Source: Gonatopus flavifemur
Lineage: Eukaryota > Arthropoda > Insecta > Hymenoptera > Dryinidae
NCBI GenBank assembly: GCA_018340375.1
Contig: JAFFJZ010000003.1
Location: forward strand, 53,273,506 to 53,337,505
DNA: 64,000 nucleotides
Direction: 5' to 3'
Positions within the stretch are counted from its first letter, which is position 1; every line of letters starts with the position of its first letter. A program made the position numbers and the translations under genes. A model generated the notes under the pieces. The model was not told where the DNA came from and searched no databases. It saw only the letters and a list, made by a program, of their open reading frames with translations. Below are positions 45,624 through 55,977 of the stretch, in pieces.

Positions 45624-45992
45624 CTAGAAGTTTGTTATCAAATGAGTCAGTAAATTACCTAATAACGGGGTAATCAATAACGGTAAAAAACCTCCACCAG
45701 ATTGAGTTATCAAGCGCTTTCTATGTTTCCAGTTCCCTTTTTGACGGGCAATACGTCGTAAAATTTGTTTATAAAGTCCCAATCGTCTCTTACATTGGTT
45801 GTTAAGAAGCACGTTACCGTTTAAGGTATTCAACACACACTCGCAAATACATCGGACGAGTGAAATATCTGCATCTCGTAATAAAGCACAACGTTGCTTT
45901 CTTTTCAAGTGACACAAAGTGTGTAAAATGGATAAATTCTTCTTGCCGAATCGTTGGATCAAAAACTGTAACTTCTCGCATGTAGGTGCCAT
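45624..45992 (-). CDS. Small conserved Polinton protein with hydrophobic C-terminus
   Basis: A 122-residue, strongly basic protein whose last ~25 residues are hydrophobic and begin with a double or triple glycine (GGGFLPLLITPLLG). The middle has the CICECVLNTLNGNV segment found in a small protein widespread in Polintons. The GG before the hydrophobic tail could be a target for the element's own protease, since adenain-type enzymes cut after Gly-X-Gly or Gly-Gly; that is an inference. The tail could insert in membranes, like a pVI-type lytic peptide. The ATPase gene lies 47 bases upstream. The frame is intact. Confidence 0.7.
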   Translation of the reverse strand: MAPTCEKLQFLIQRFGKKNLSILHTLCHLKRKQRCALLRDADISLVRCICECVLNTLNGNVLLNNQCKRRLGLYKQILRRIARQKGNWKHRKRLITQSGGGFLPLLITPLLGNLLTHLITNF

Positions 45993-46039
45993 AACGACTG
46001 ACGAATGTTTATACTACTGTAGCCTTCTCATACTCATTA

Positions 46040-46684
46040 TTATGATGAGGATGATCTTGCACGTGGAATATAGGCGTAATGAAAAGAATCCGTAGGAAAT
46101 ATATTGGTACGAAATCTATAATTCTCAGGTGTTGATTGTTTCAGATCCAAAAGTAAGTATCCATTAGGTCGAGATGTTGCATCTTTGTATGCATCCTGTG
46201 AAAATCTTGGGTTCTCAGGGTAAATTTGTCTAGCTAAATGGTGTATTTGTGCTCGATCTCGGGGATTCTTGAATATCACTATATAATTAGCATTCAGTGA
46301 GATATCTCGTTGTCCTCGTCCTTGATGGAATATATTTTGCGTTATAAAAATTACGCTAAGATTTTTATGATGGCTACCTTTAGTGAAAAGATCAACAACG
46401 TTATTATTTGACGACTCACGCATTAGATCATCAATTATAATCAGTTTTGGTCTAGGATCATCACCATAATCTTGTGTAGATGGTAAACCTTCATGAAATT
46501 CAATTTCTGTACCGTATTCACTATATCCAACTTGCCACTCGGAATAATAGAAAAGAATCCTAGCGAAAGTTGTATCACTCATTTCACTTAAATATCGTAT
46601 GAAAGTTTTGACAAAGACAGTTTTACCACAACCTGTAGATCCACAAATCGTAGAAGTCCAAGGATGTTTCCAGCGTACATCCAT
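46040..46684 (-). CDS. FtsK/HerA-type genome packaging ATPase
   Basis: A 214-residue motor ATPase expected to pump element DNA into capsids. Walker A (GSTGCGKT) is at residues 15-22 and Walker B (LIIIDD) at 81-86. A downstream FITQN segment fits the sensor region of the A32-like group. I chose ATG 46684, because the longer frame to 46798 runs through an (ATT)n microsatellite that would encode an isoleucine string and is not part of the family. The C-terminus ends in four serines. The frame is intact and the gene is the first of the compact block reaching to the major capsid gene. Confidence 0.92.
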   Translation of the reverse strand: MDVRWKHPWTSTICGSTGCGKTVFVKTFIRYLSEMSDTTFARILFYYSEWQVGYSEYGTEIEFHEGLPSTQDYGDDPRPKLIIIDDLMRESSNNNVVDLFTKGSHHKNLSVIFITQNIFHQGRGQRDISLNANYIVIFKNPRDRAQIHHLARQIYPENPRFSQDAYKDATSRPNGYLLLDLKQSTPENYRFRTNIFPTDSFHYAYIPRARSSSS

Positions 46685-46687
46685 ATC

Positions 46688-46725
<38 letters not shown>

Positions 46726-47200
46726 GCGTTACTTGTTCTCCTAGGAATGAAGCTTTGACCAATGCTATAATGATAATGATATCAATCGAAGGAATCATTG
46801 ATTTATCAATACATCTTTACTAACCCAGACGTTGTACCACTGACACACGTTGTGTTACAGGAAAGAATAATAAGGAATGTGGAATGTGGAATGGCGGAAT
46901 TTGTTCATCATGAAAAAATTCAATATAGACATTTTATGGTTTATAATTTATAAATTTATTTTGAAAAATATCAGTTCAATTCACAATATACATGAAAATA
47001 CAGGGTTATATACAAGAGAAACAGAACAAAATCATGGAGATGTACAGATTTTACATAAAAATTGAAAAATGTTGGGAATAATACATATAGGAGACAAAAA
47101 AGTTATAAAAATAAGTAAGGAAGTATACAGAATTATATATTCATATGTAAACGAACAAAACATGTATAGGAAGGCATACATTCATACAAATAAACACACA

Positions 47201-47251
<51 letters not shown>

Positions 47252-47461
47252 ACACATACACACACAAATTCACAAATATACAAATATACAAAAATTTTTT
47301 ACACATAATTTTCATCAATATATATACACATTTGTTCAAATATTCATGGACTCATACCTCTTTCACAATCATAAATTGTATATACAAGTATGTGAAAAAT
47401 CATAATATATGAGAATGATGGGAAAAAATCAATTTCATTCATTTATATCACAGAGAAAAAA
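46685..47461. other. Spacer with microsatellites between ATPase and polymerase
   Basis: It holds an (ATT)n tract (about 46691-46722) and a (CA)n tract (about 47193-47270). The open frames here are translations of those tracts. No gene is seen. Confidence 0.7.
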
Positions 47462-49271
47462 TTAATTTAAGCGATAACCATACGGTACAGAATCGTATGT
47501 GTTAACTTGCCTACGTTTAACACATACTGCTGTACATGTCTTTGATACATCACGGGTGACTACTTGATGTGTGGTTGTACGGCGAATTGAACGGAAATTC
47601 AATTTGATGGATTTATCTCCAGCAACTTCCATTTCTGTTCTTTCGCTTTCCTCCTCATTCAATACCATCCTTCTTATTGAATGGAAATTGATGAGATGTG
47701 ATGTCGCAAAATTAAGAGTAATACCCTTAACTTTGCAACATTCCACAGTATCACCCGAGGGTGTTCGTACGACATACGCATAGAATTTTGGGCCTACAGA
47801 TACAAACGATTCGATGTAACTACCTGCACCGTATTCTGTTAGTTCATCTGTCATGTCACCCAAAAGACTACCAGTCGCAGGCTCATATTCAATTTTTGAC
47901 TCGTGACTGATATAAATACAAGAGTCGGTATCGTAATATAATACATGCCGATCTAATTTCTCGAGGTATTCATATAATTTCAGCCGTGCCTGAGCTGTTG
48001 TATAAGCTGCTATAACCACGTTGGTTTGGCGTGAAACAGTTACCGCTTCCTTACAATATCGCCATGTTACATACATTATATCTTCGGTGATAGGTAGAAT
48101 GTTTGTAACTTCGTGTTCACCACTATTCAGTGAGAATAATAAGCGTTCACGTGACTTTATTAATTCAGTTTGTGGTAGATTTGATCTTTGACCGAATTTA
48201 CCCCAAAATGAATTGAAACAAAGTTTGGCTACCGAACGTAGTCCAGGATTTTTGGAGATCTTTCCCCTCTCCAGGATGATCCCTTCGTGACGTTCGTATT
48301 GTTCAAGGTAACGTTCCTCCGAAGTGTCATCTACACATTCGTTGGGCCAACCACTCGCTTCCTGTTTGATTTTAAGGGAAGTGTTGATGTGTGTGGCAAA
48401 GAGACCACCTTGTTTTGTATCAGAATTGAAGCGAGTGGTTTCATATTGCCACACCTCATGAATGGTCAATATTTTATAACCTTTTTGCATAGCTTTGTGA
48501 AGTTCACAAGATACCCATGTCCCCTCGAACGCACGCTCATCGGTCGAATGAGTGCATTCTTGGCTCTCTGAAACTTCACAACAACTACGACACAAAGAAA
48601 ACATCAATTTCCCATGCATTCGTAAAGGCAATACGGGGTGATAGAGATTCTGAGGAGGTAGGGGAGAGTGGGGACACTTGCACCATGGGGTGATATGCAC
48701 CACAGCAGATATCTCTTAATTTTCCAAAATTTCTGAACTGTTCTTGCACGTAGCGTTTGCTGAATGGATGACCTAACTCCACACGAGTTCACAGGAATGT
48801 GGAATGAATCTCTGCTTTTTTATTGATATCAAAAGGTTTGGCACTCTCAAAATCGTTTGATTTGTGTCTCCTTAGTTTTTCAGAAAAAGTTTCCCATGAT
48901 CTGTAAGTGATCCCAAACACCACGAAACCAATCTCAATCGAAAGTACAATCGTTGCTCAATATTTTCATGATCCACTTTTTGACTGAAAATATCTGGAAT
49001 TTTTTTGCGAGCATTAGTAGTCTGTTGATGCCGTGAGGGGTGCAATGCACCACAAATTGCGGGGATACTTGCACCACTTCCGATGTTTCATTTTTTTTAT
49101 AGAAACAGGTATTCAGAATGATCCGTATACTCGGATGTTCGAATCTGAATGTTCTTCCAAAGAACAGAAGAGAGAAGGAGAGGAAGGAGAGAGAGAGAGA
49201 AAGATTCTTTCGTTTGATGAGATACTCTGTGGAACTCTTTGCTATTTCCATGAATGATCTCACGTCATATA

Positions 49272-49506
49272 AGTCAGGGAGGATAAACTCAATGAGAGAA
49301 TTTTCATAATGAACTTCAGCGCCACCAAGGGAAAGGCTACTGGAACTAACCTCACAAGGATACATTTACACAAATGCTCAACAAATCATAAAAGTTTGTG
49401 ACACAGTATCAGTGCCTTCATGTGAGATTAGTTCAAGTACCCTTCCTCTTGGCGGCGCTGAAATCAGTCTCAAGAACGTTCAATTGAGTTTATGCCTCCT
49501 GATATG
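49272..49506. repeat. Palindromic MITE nested in the polymerase insertion
   Basis: Complementary segments include CAGGGAGGATAAACTCAAT against ATTGAGTTTATGCCTCCTG, and CTTCAGCGCCACCAAGGGAA against its counterpart near 49448-49472. Confidence 0.65.
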
Positions 49507-49726
49507 AGTTGGTAGGAGTGACAAATTTCACTTGTTTCCTCCGTTCATAGCAAACACTCTTGTGCAATTAGTTTTCAATAAAAGGTTGTTGCTAGTATCA
49601 AACTCTAAACTGCATAAAGTCCATCTTGATCGTAAGTTCAGCTATTCACTTGTATATCTGATTATTCATTTCAAATAAATACTGATAAATAGATTTGAAA
49701 ATAGTGGTTATTATTCCAATTAGCCC

Positions 49727-50150
49727 TGCTAAATTATCCCCATAAAGAACGATACAAAACGATGAATTTTTTCTATAGTTTTCAATGAGATTTCTGAATA
49801 CGGAATTTACGAAGTTATATCGTTATCAAACGATAGAACTCTATCGTTCCTTACCGTTTTCTATAAAAATTTAACAGATTGTATAGGGTTGCATCGTGAA
49901 ATTCGTATTGGAAAAATACTACTCATTCTAGAACACATAACTATTTTTTTCCAAATAACTGATACTTCTCCTATACGAATTTCACGATAAAACCCTATAC
50001 AATCTGTTAAATTTTCATAGAAAACGATAAAGAACGATAGAGTTCTATCGTTTGATAACGATATAACTTCGTAAACTCCGTATTCAGAAACCTCATTGAA
50101 AACTATAGAAAACATTTATCGTTTTGTATCGGTCCTTATTGGGAAAATTC
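49727..50150. repeat. Long palindrome (foldback) nested in the polymerase insertion
   Basis: Arms of about 180 bp pair around an axis near 49945. The ends are CCCTGCTAAATT and AATTCAGCAGGG. The inner arms contain ACGATAGA/TCTATCGT, ACTTCGTAAA and related words in mirror order. Confidence 0.75.
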
Positions 50151-50176
50151 AGCAGGGAGAGGATCAATTACCCAGG

Positions 50177-50222
<46 letters not shown>

Positions 50223-52897
50223 AAGAGCTAATTCGCAGTGTGGTGCAAATATCCCCACAGGGTGGTGCAAGTCTCCCGCCATGTGGGGAGAGTTGCACCA
50301 AACGCAATGTTTCCGAAGAACACTTATATCATTGATAGGATGTTAGATTCGACCTTGCTATCATTTGCAACTTAGAAAGGAATGTTTGCTCTGTCAAAAT
50401 CCCATAAATAATATATCGAATGAAGTTAACCACGAAAGTTATAACAATGTAAAAAAAAAGTGGTGCAAGTGTCCCCACTCTCCCCTAATACTAGACATTT
50501 TACCATACCTTCCACTTTCTTGAAATCATCCCCACCGAAAAGACGATTACACTCCCCCCCCACATAGATTTTAGGATGACCGATAGGAAAAACACCACAT
50601 TTCAATATATATGGATATAATGAACAAATATCAATATACTTGATTTTTTCATTATTTTTCACATCATATATTGTATGAGTATTCCCTGTACGACCACCGT
50701 AAAATCCATCGCGAGGGTCTAGTCATAGAATTTTTAGAAATTCGCTATTTTCCAAGAATTCTTTAAGGTCTGGATTATTTGTCTTTTCTTGGTAAAAATC
50801 ACATTCCCATTGTTCTATCACCCTGTACCCATAGGACCTAATACGTTTTGTCATATTTACTGTACGTTCATACCTGATATCATGAGTTTCCTCATCATAT
50901 CCTGTATGAAGAGGTACATTTCGATTGAAGTAATAACACTTCGGGCAACCATGCCAATAACAACCGTGAAATTGTAACACGGTACGTGTACCAACATTGT
51001 CCACGAAGTAACCGTCAGCGATCGGTCCTTCGGGTGATCGATACTCAGAACCGCGTCCGGCGTGTACAATTTCACATTCGTATTGGTCTTCATACCAAAA
51101 CAACCACTCTAAAGCTACTCTCGAGAAATTATTTCGGAGTCTATAACCACTTGAGGGTACAATACCGATCATATTTTCCTCTAAAAAGTTTTTTCTATAT
51201 AAACGCATACAGCTCGAAGCTATGGTAACGCTTTCCGTGAACGGACATACGTTACCACACTCCAAAAATATTTTACGTAAAGCTAGGCAAGCTTTCCGTA
51301 AAATATTCACGTCACTGATACAATATTTGAGAATTTCTTTTTTGGAATCGAAAACATAATCGGTATTCTTACAAGTCTCATACCAGGTTAAAAATTTCTG
51401 TCTTCCTTCGTATCGCATGGTATCTGTAGCATAAAATACAATGTCCGGGATTGGTCCAACATAATTCTGATTTTCCAATTTGTTAAAAAAATGAGGGAAA
51501 ACACCTTTCTCTTCATTAATTAAACCGAAAGCTTTAGGTAATGAAGAGAGACTCATGAATAAGTAATTGAAGGAATCAATAAATTTTGTTTTACCTATTG
51601 TCATCAAAATTATGTTGGTCCCATGTGTTACAATCTCCGGAGCTGTATTATTATGCACCAGATAGCGAAGAATAAATTGTGCATCATACCCCTTTGCGTT
51701 GTGGGCAATACATATTATTTCTTTGATAGAGTCCAGCTTACGAGTAACAAATTGTACAAGTTGATGGACTGGATCAAGATTGAATATATATTGCCTCCGC
51801 CCGCAGTGAAGACAATCTCCCGAGATGTCCTCATCGTGCAAGCAAAAAGTGCAAACTTGTTGTGCAACGCAAAGGGTTGGGATATTGACATTTGTTCGGT
51901 CATCCCCATCAATCGTTTCATCCTGCCTAGTTTCAAAGTCGTAAAAAACGGATGCGGTATGCTTTACGGCTTGATCTTTCTTTTTGTTATTGATTGGTTT
52001 CATGTAACATAAATGATTCCAATCTTTAACTTCTTTACAAGTTCTACAGTAAACCTTACCACATTCGTGAAGCCTACTAGAATTTATACGTATGTGACGA
52101 TCACATATTGAGCATATTCTTAAACCCTCACAAACACTGTAGTCATTATTGAACGAACTAGGTTGGATATGACGATTGAAAAAAGATGGACCGAAAAATT
52201 GTCTACAACTGTCACACCTGATTTGTTCTTCGCTTTCACACATAGACGAAGAAACACCACGAGAACACGATTTTGTACAATAGTGACTTTGATACCGTCC
52301 AAATTTAACACCACAAGGCTCACAAAATTGTCGTGAAGCACAAGCAGCTTTCAAATTCAAAATTGGTTCAAAGTGACCACGTCTTTCACGATCGTACAAT
52401 ATCATATGTACTCGAAATTTGAAGGCTACTCCAGCTTTTTGTACAAAAACGGTACCATCGAAAAGCGGTCCATTCTCCCCAAAAGATGAGGATAAATGTA
52501 CCACTAACGCGATACCCATTTTGCATAAATATCGCTGGTCTCTCGATTCCAACGTTGTCTATTAATTCGTGGGTCAGTTGAGTTTGAACGGTACTGTTCA
52601 TCTTCCTGACCGATTGCCACCAATCGAAAAGGAATCCTGATTTGGATTCTCCTTTTTCCATAAAAATTATTCCCGTGACAATTGATCGGGGAAGACATAA
52701 CCCATCGTCCCCACGGATTCTTAAAATTGATTTTTTTGTGTGTTTGTCCCTGAACAATTCCAACGCTTCCCCACCACCACCAGTGGTCTCATTCACTGTC
52801 ATCACTTCGACGTCGATCCATCTGAAATATCAAATGTTGTGGCACTTTGTTTGACGGAATTCACAATGTGCCACAAATCTTCATATTTCAAATCTTC

Positions 52898-52960
52898 TTG
52901 TCGTCGTTGTCGTCGTTGTCGTCGTCGTCGTTGTCGTTGTCGTCGTCGTCGTCGTCGTTG

Positions 52961-52992
<32 letters not shown>

Positions 52993-53049
52993 GTCGTCGT
53001 TGTCGTCGTCGTCGTTGTCGTCGTCGTCGTCGTTGTCGTCGTCGTCGTG

Positions 53050-53130
<81 letters not shown>

Positions 53131-53488
53131 GTCGTCGTTGTCGTCGTTGTCGTCGTCGTTGTCGTCGTCGTTGTCGTCGTCGTTGTCGTTGTCGTCGTCG
53201 TCGTTGTCGTTGTCGTTGTCGTCGTCGTTGTCGTCGTTGTCGTCGTTGTCGTCGTTGTCGTCGTTGTCGTCGTTGTCGTCGTTGTCGTCGTTGTCGTTGT
53301 CGTCGTTGTTGTCGTTGTTGGCGTTGTTGTCGTTGTTGTCGTTGTTTTTGTTGTGTTTTTGTTGTTGTTGGTGTTGTTGTTGTTGTATATATATATATAT
53401 GTACGTATAAGTGATATAATTATTGCATACTATTGTTATTAAGGGGCTTTGTTTACTCCTCTGGTGTTAAATCACGAAAACACGATAT
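52898..53488. repeat. GAC/GTC trinucleotide repeat and flanks
   Basis: From about 52903 to 53336 the sequence is almost only GTC and GTT triplets (plus strand), fading into GTT and a short (TA)n at 53386-53400. It separates the polymerase start from the spliced gene. Long frames on the plus strand in it (poly-R, poly-S, poly-V) are artefacts. It may have swallowed the original polymerase start and promoter. Confidence 0.9.
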
Positions 53489-54899
53489 TCATTCGTCAGA
53501 GGAGGATGATTCCTGAGTCAATCCTTGAAAAGGACTATAAGGAATGAATCTCCTCTCACGTCTCTCTTCGCGACGCTCTAAACGTCGAATATGCCGCCGG
53601 TGAGCCACGAGATCTAAGAAAACTAAAGAAAGAAATCGAAGATGTTTTTTTTTTGAAGATTGAGAAGAGAATATCGTGCGAATTGTTCTTGTTATTCTAT
53701 TACCTGGAGACTGACGTCTTGGCTCGTAGACTTCATATTCCGGGCTCCACACCTCAAGATCAGGGGAGGAAACCGGGTGTGTCTCTGGACTGGTGGAGAT
53801 GTCCTCTGGTTCCATATCCATTTCCGACGAGAGGTCTTCTACTTCGCCGTATGTATTTCCTGCAATGAGGGGAAGAGGTTATCATTATCAAGCATCATTG
53901 AGCATAATAAAATGAAAAATTACCGTGAGATGAAGCATTGGATGAATTATCATAAACAGGATATGAGGATACGCTAATGCCATCTCTACTCTGTTGTTGT
54001 TGTTGTTCTTCTTCTTCTTCTTCTTCTTCTTCTTCGCTCTCTGTATCCTCCAATAGCTGTCTACGGCAACGTTCTTCTTCTTCTTCGTCTTCCTCGTTTC
54101 CGTTATCCCTAGCTTCTTCTTCTTCATGATGTATTACAACGGCTCCACTGTCCTCTAGAAAGAATGAAACGAATGTAGATACTTCACATTCTACTGTGAA
54201 AATGTAGATATATATATATATATATATATATAATACAGTGAATAAAGTGATATCATTGTTGTTCTTTTTATTACCATTCTCTGTATTAACCGCGCCGTTG
54301 TCTTCTACTCCATCGAGGTCTACTTCATCGTTGTTGAATAGGGAGACTGGAAAGAAGTTTGAATTTTTAAGAGATTCACAGTACGATCAAATTCAAATTT
54401 TTTCAAGAATTATGATAGGCCCATTTTATAGGTCATTCTGTACCTATAAAAATTGACACTTTGAAAAAAATTTTTTCCCTTGATTTTCTCACTCGCGATA
54501 CTTTAAAATTTTACGAAGAAAATTTCAAATTTTTTAATTCAAATATATATTGAATACAATTTGTTTGTGGTACTTACCGATTGATGCGTGATAGTTTTCT
54601 ATCACTTCATTCACATGAGTGATCCTGCTCGTGTTCTGTGTATCAGAGAGAAGAGTCTCTGCTGGAATATCACGTAATACAGCAATATTATCGAGCTTAT
54701 TTACGAAATATATACGAGCCATTAAAGATACACCACACTCAATCACTAATTTTCCAAATAAGTGTAATAGTTCTCCACAATCCCCTTCCACATTGTCTTG
54801 TCTCAATTTCAGTACATAATCATTAAAAAATCCAATGTGACCTGTAGCCACAAACGCACATTCGGCACACTTAATGATGCACTTCTTTATGGCACTCAT
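53489..54899 (-). CDS. Spliced four-exon acidic accessory protein of the Polinton
   Basis: Exons by splice signals and frame are 54899-54578, 54346-54275, 54154-53924 and 53859-53489. Donors are GTAAGT, GTAATA and GTAATT; acceptors are CTTTCCAG, CTTTCTAG and CATTGCAG. All three introns (231, 120 and 64 nt) are phase 1, and the joined length is exactly 332 codons including stop, with no internal stop. The N-terminal ~107 residues (MSAIKKCIIKC...) are cysteine-bearing and mixed in character. The middle is acidic, with a long glutamate run and a glutamine run. The C-terminus is Arg-rich then Ser-rich, ending SSSSDE. I recognise no family. It is the first gene upstream of the polymerase on the same strand. 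The acidic low-complexity design would suit a regulatory or DNA-mimic role, but that is speculation. Confidence 0.7.
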
Positions 54900-55977
54900 T
54901 ATAGAACGTAAAACAAGTGAAACACAAAGATAAAAAAATCACAAGATAGTTACAATAGTGGTGATACTAATAAGAAACACTAGAACAATCACTTACAGTT
55001 TATAAAAATGTCACTTTTCCACTTTCCGCGAGATGAAACTTGGGGAAATCACCGATGTAATCCGCAATTATCCCGAGAAAATTCACACTTGTACAAAAAA
55101 TCGCGAAATGAATATACTAATGTCTAACAATAAGTGAAGAACGAAGAGACACTACTACAAGGTATACACGAAATGTTGACGATGCAATAGATCAAATGTA
55201 TCTGTTGAAAATTTGACAAGACATGTATCTTCACCCTATTAAATCTATGGGTTTCGAAACCCCACCACCTCCAACATTTGTCAAAATTATTCCTTATTAG
55301 GAAAGGTAGATAAAATCATGGGAAAGAATGGTAATCCTCAATACTAATGTAGTGGATATTCCATAGCGTTGAATAACATTTTATCCGATTCAGGTAAATT
55401 TTTTCTCTGTGGAATCTTAAGATCCCACATCCTGTCGAGCATTTTAGTTTTTCCAGGACGGGGTCTTGTGTAATGTATGTATTTCCACAAGATAACCAAT
55501 TCTCTATTTGATCTGGAAGTGGTTCAAACAGGATAAAATTTTACAGATTATCATGGCCTATGTCTAGACAAGAAATCGGTATTTTTGAGTTTTTCTCATC
55601 GGTGTTCTCATGCGTTTGATTATCGTAAATATTTCCATCCTGTTTTATTTGGATGGAGGAATAGTTATCGTGTATACACATAGCATGCATGAATTTGGAC
55701 AATTCAGTGTTTATCATTGATATGATAGACGTATATGTCTTGTAAGATACCATACATTATCTCAAATATTTTCATCTCCTTCGGAAAATAGATAAAACGT
55801 GTATATCTAGTGAGACACTATACATTATCTCAAATATTCTTATTTACTTCGGAAAATATAAAAAGCGAGACATGGTTCTAAAAAATATCAGTAGACGAAA
55901 AAACTCTCGTAAGATACTTTCAAAGCCAGTTGAATTGTATTAAAAGTTGTTTTCAAGTGTGAAGTAATAGTTTCAAC
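54900..55977. promoter_or_regulatory. Divergent intergenic region of the Polinton
   Basis: It separates the leftward spliced gene from the rightward 55978 gene. The right end holds a tandem duplication (about 55751-55790 and 55820-55860) sharing ACATTATCTCAAATATT and CTTCGGAAAATA, the second copy ending in the TATA box. 55138-55750 shows no gene. Confidence 0.5.
55857..55892 (+). promoter_or_regulatory. TATA box and TCAGT initiator for the 55978 gene
   Basis: TATAAAAAG begins at 55857 and TCAGT has its A at 55890, 33 bases apart, giving a leader of 88 nt. The arrangement equals that at 40438/40405. TCAGT is the arthropod initiator consensus. Confidence 0.7.

Larger units (their letters stand above)
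48661..50485. mobile_element. Non-autonomous TA-target transposon inside the polymerase gene
   Basis: It spans 1,825 bp with inverted ends GGGGAGAGTGGGGACACTTG followed by CACCA, flanked by TA (48659-48660 and 50486-50487). Several internal copies of the words GGTGCAAGT and GTGCACC next to C-runs lie near each end (49031-49080, 50238-50302), like transposase-binding sites. No transposase is encoded; the frame at 48934-49365 is not protein-like. It carries two further palindromes at 49272-49506 and 49727-50150. Confidence 0.88.
47462..52897 (-). pseudogene. Protein-primed family B DNA polymerase, disrupted
   Basis: Reading right to left, an N-terminal segment (about 52806-52897, containing EDLWHIVNSV) has no visible ATG and runs into the GAC repeat. 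A frameshift at about 52805 leads to 52570-52805, and a second near 52555-52570 leads to the long frame down to 50723. That frame has CxxC clusters, exonuclease motifs (YDFETR, AHNAKGYDAQF, YCISDVN) and the HGCYWHGCPKC segment. A TGA at 50723-50725 follows; the frame then continues with motif A (YIDICSLYPYIL). A TA-flanked insertion (48661-50485) splits the gene. Motifs B (FNSFWGKFG) and C (YYDTDS) follow in 47462-48660, ending VPYGYRLN. Four lesions mean no functional enzyme from this copy. Confidence 0.9.

Noticed and set aside
46685..46798. N-terminal extension of the packaging ATPase with a poly-isoleucine stretch
   Set aside because: It is the translation of an (ATT)n microsatellite; the family begins near the ATG at 46684.
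48934..49365. 143-residue frame inside the polymerase insertion
   Set aside because: Composition is low complexity (serine and leucine runs from a GA tract) and it spans part of a nested palindrome.
52740..53442. Long frames rich in Arg, Ser or Val
   Set aside because: They are translations of the GTC trinucleotide array in three frames and not genes.
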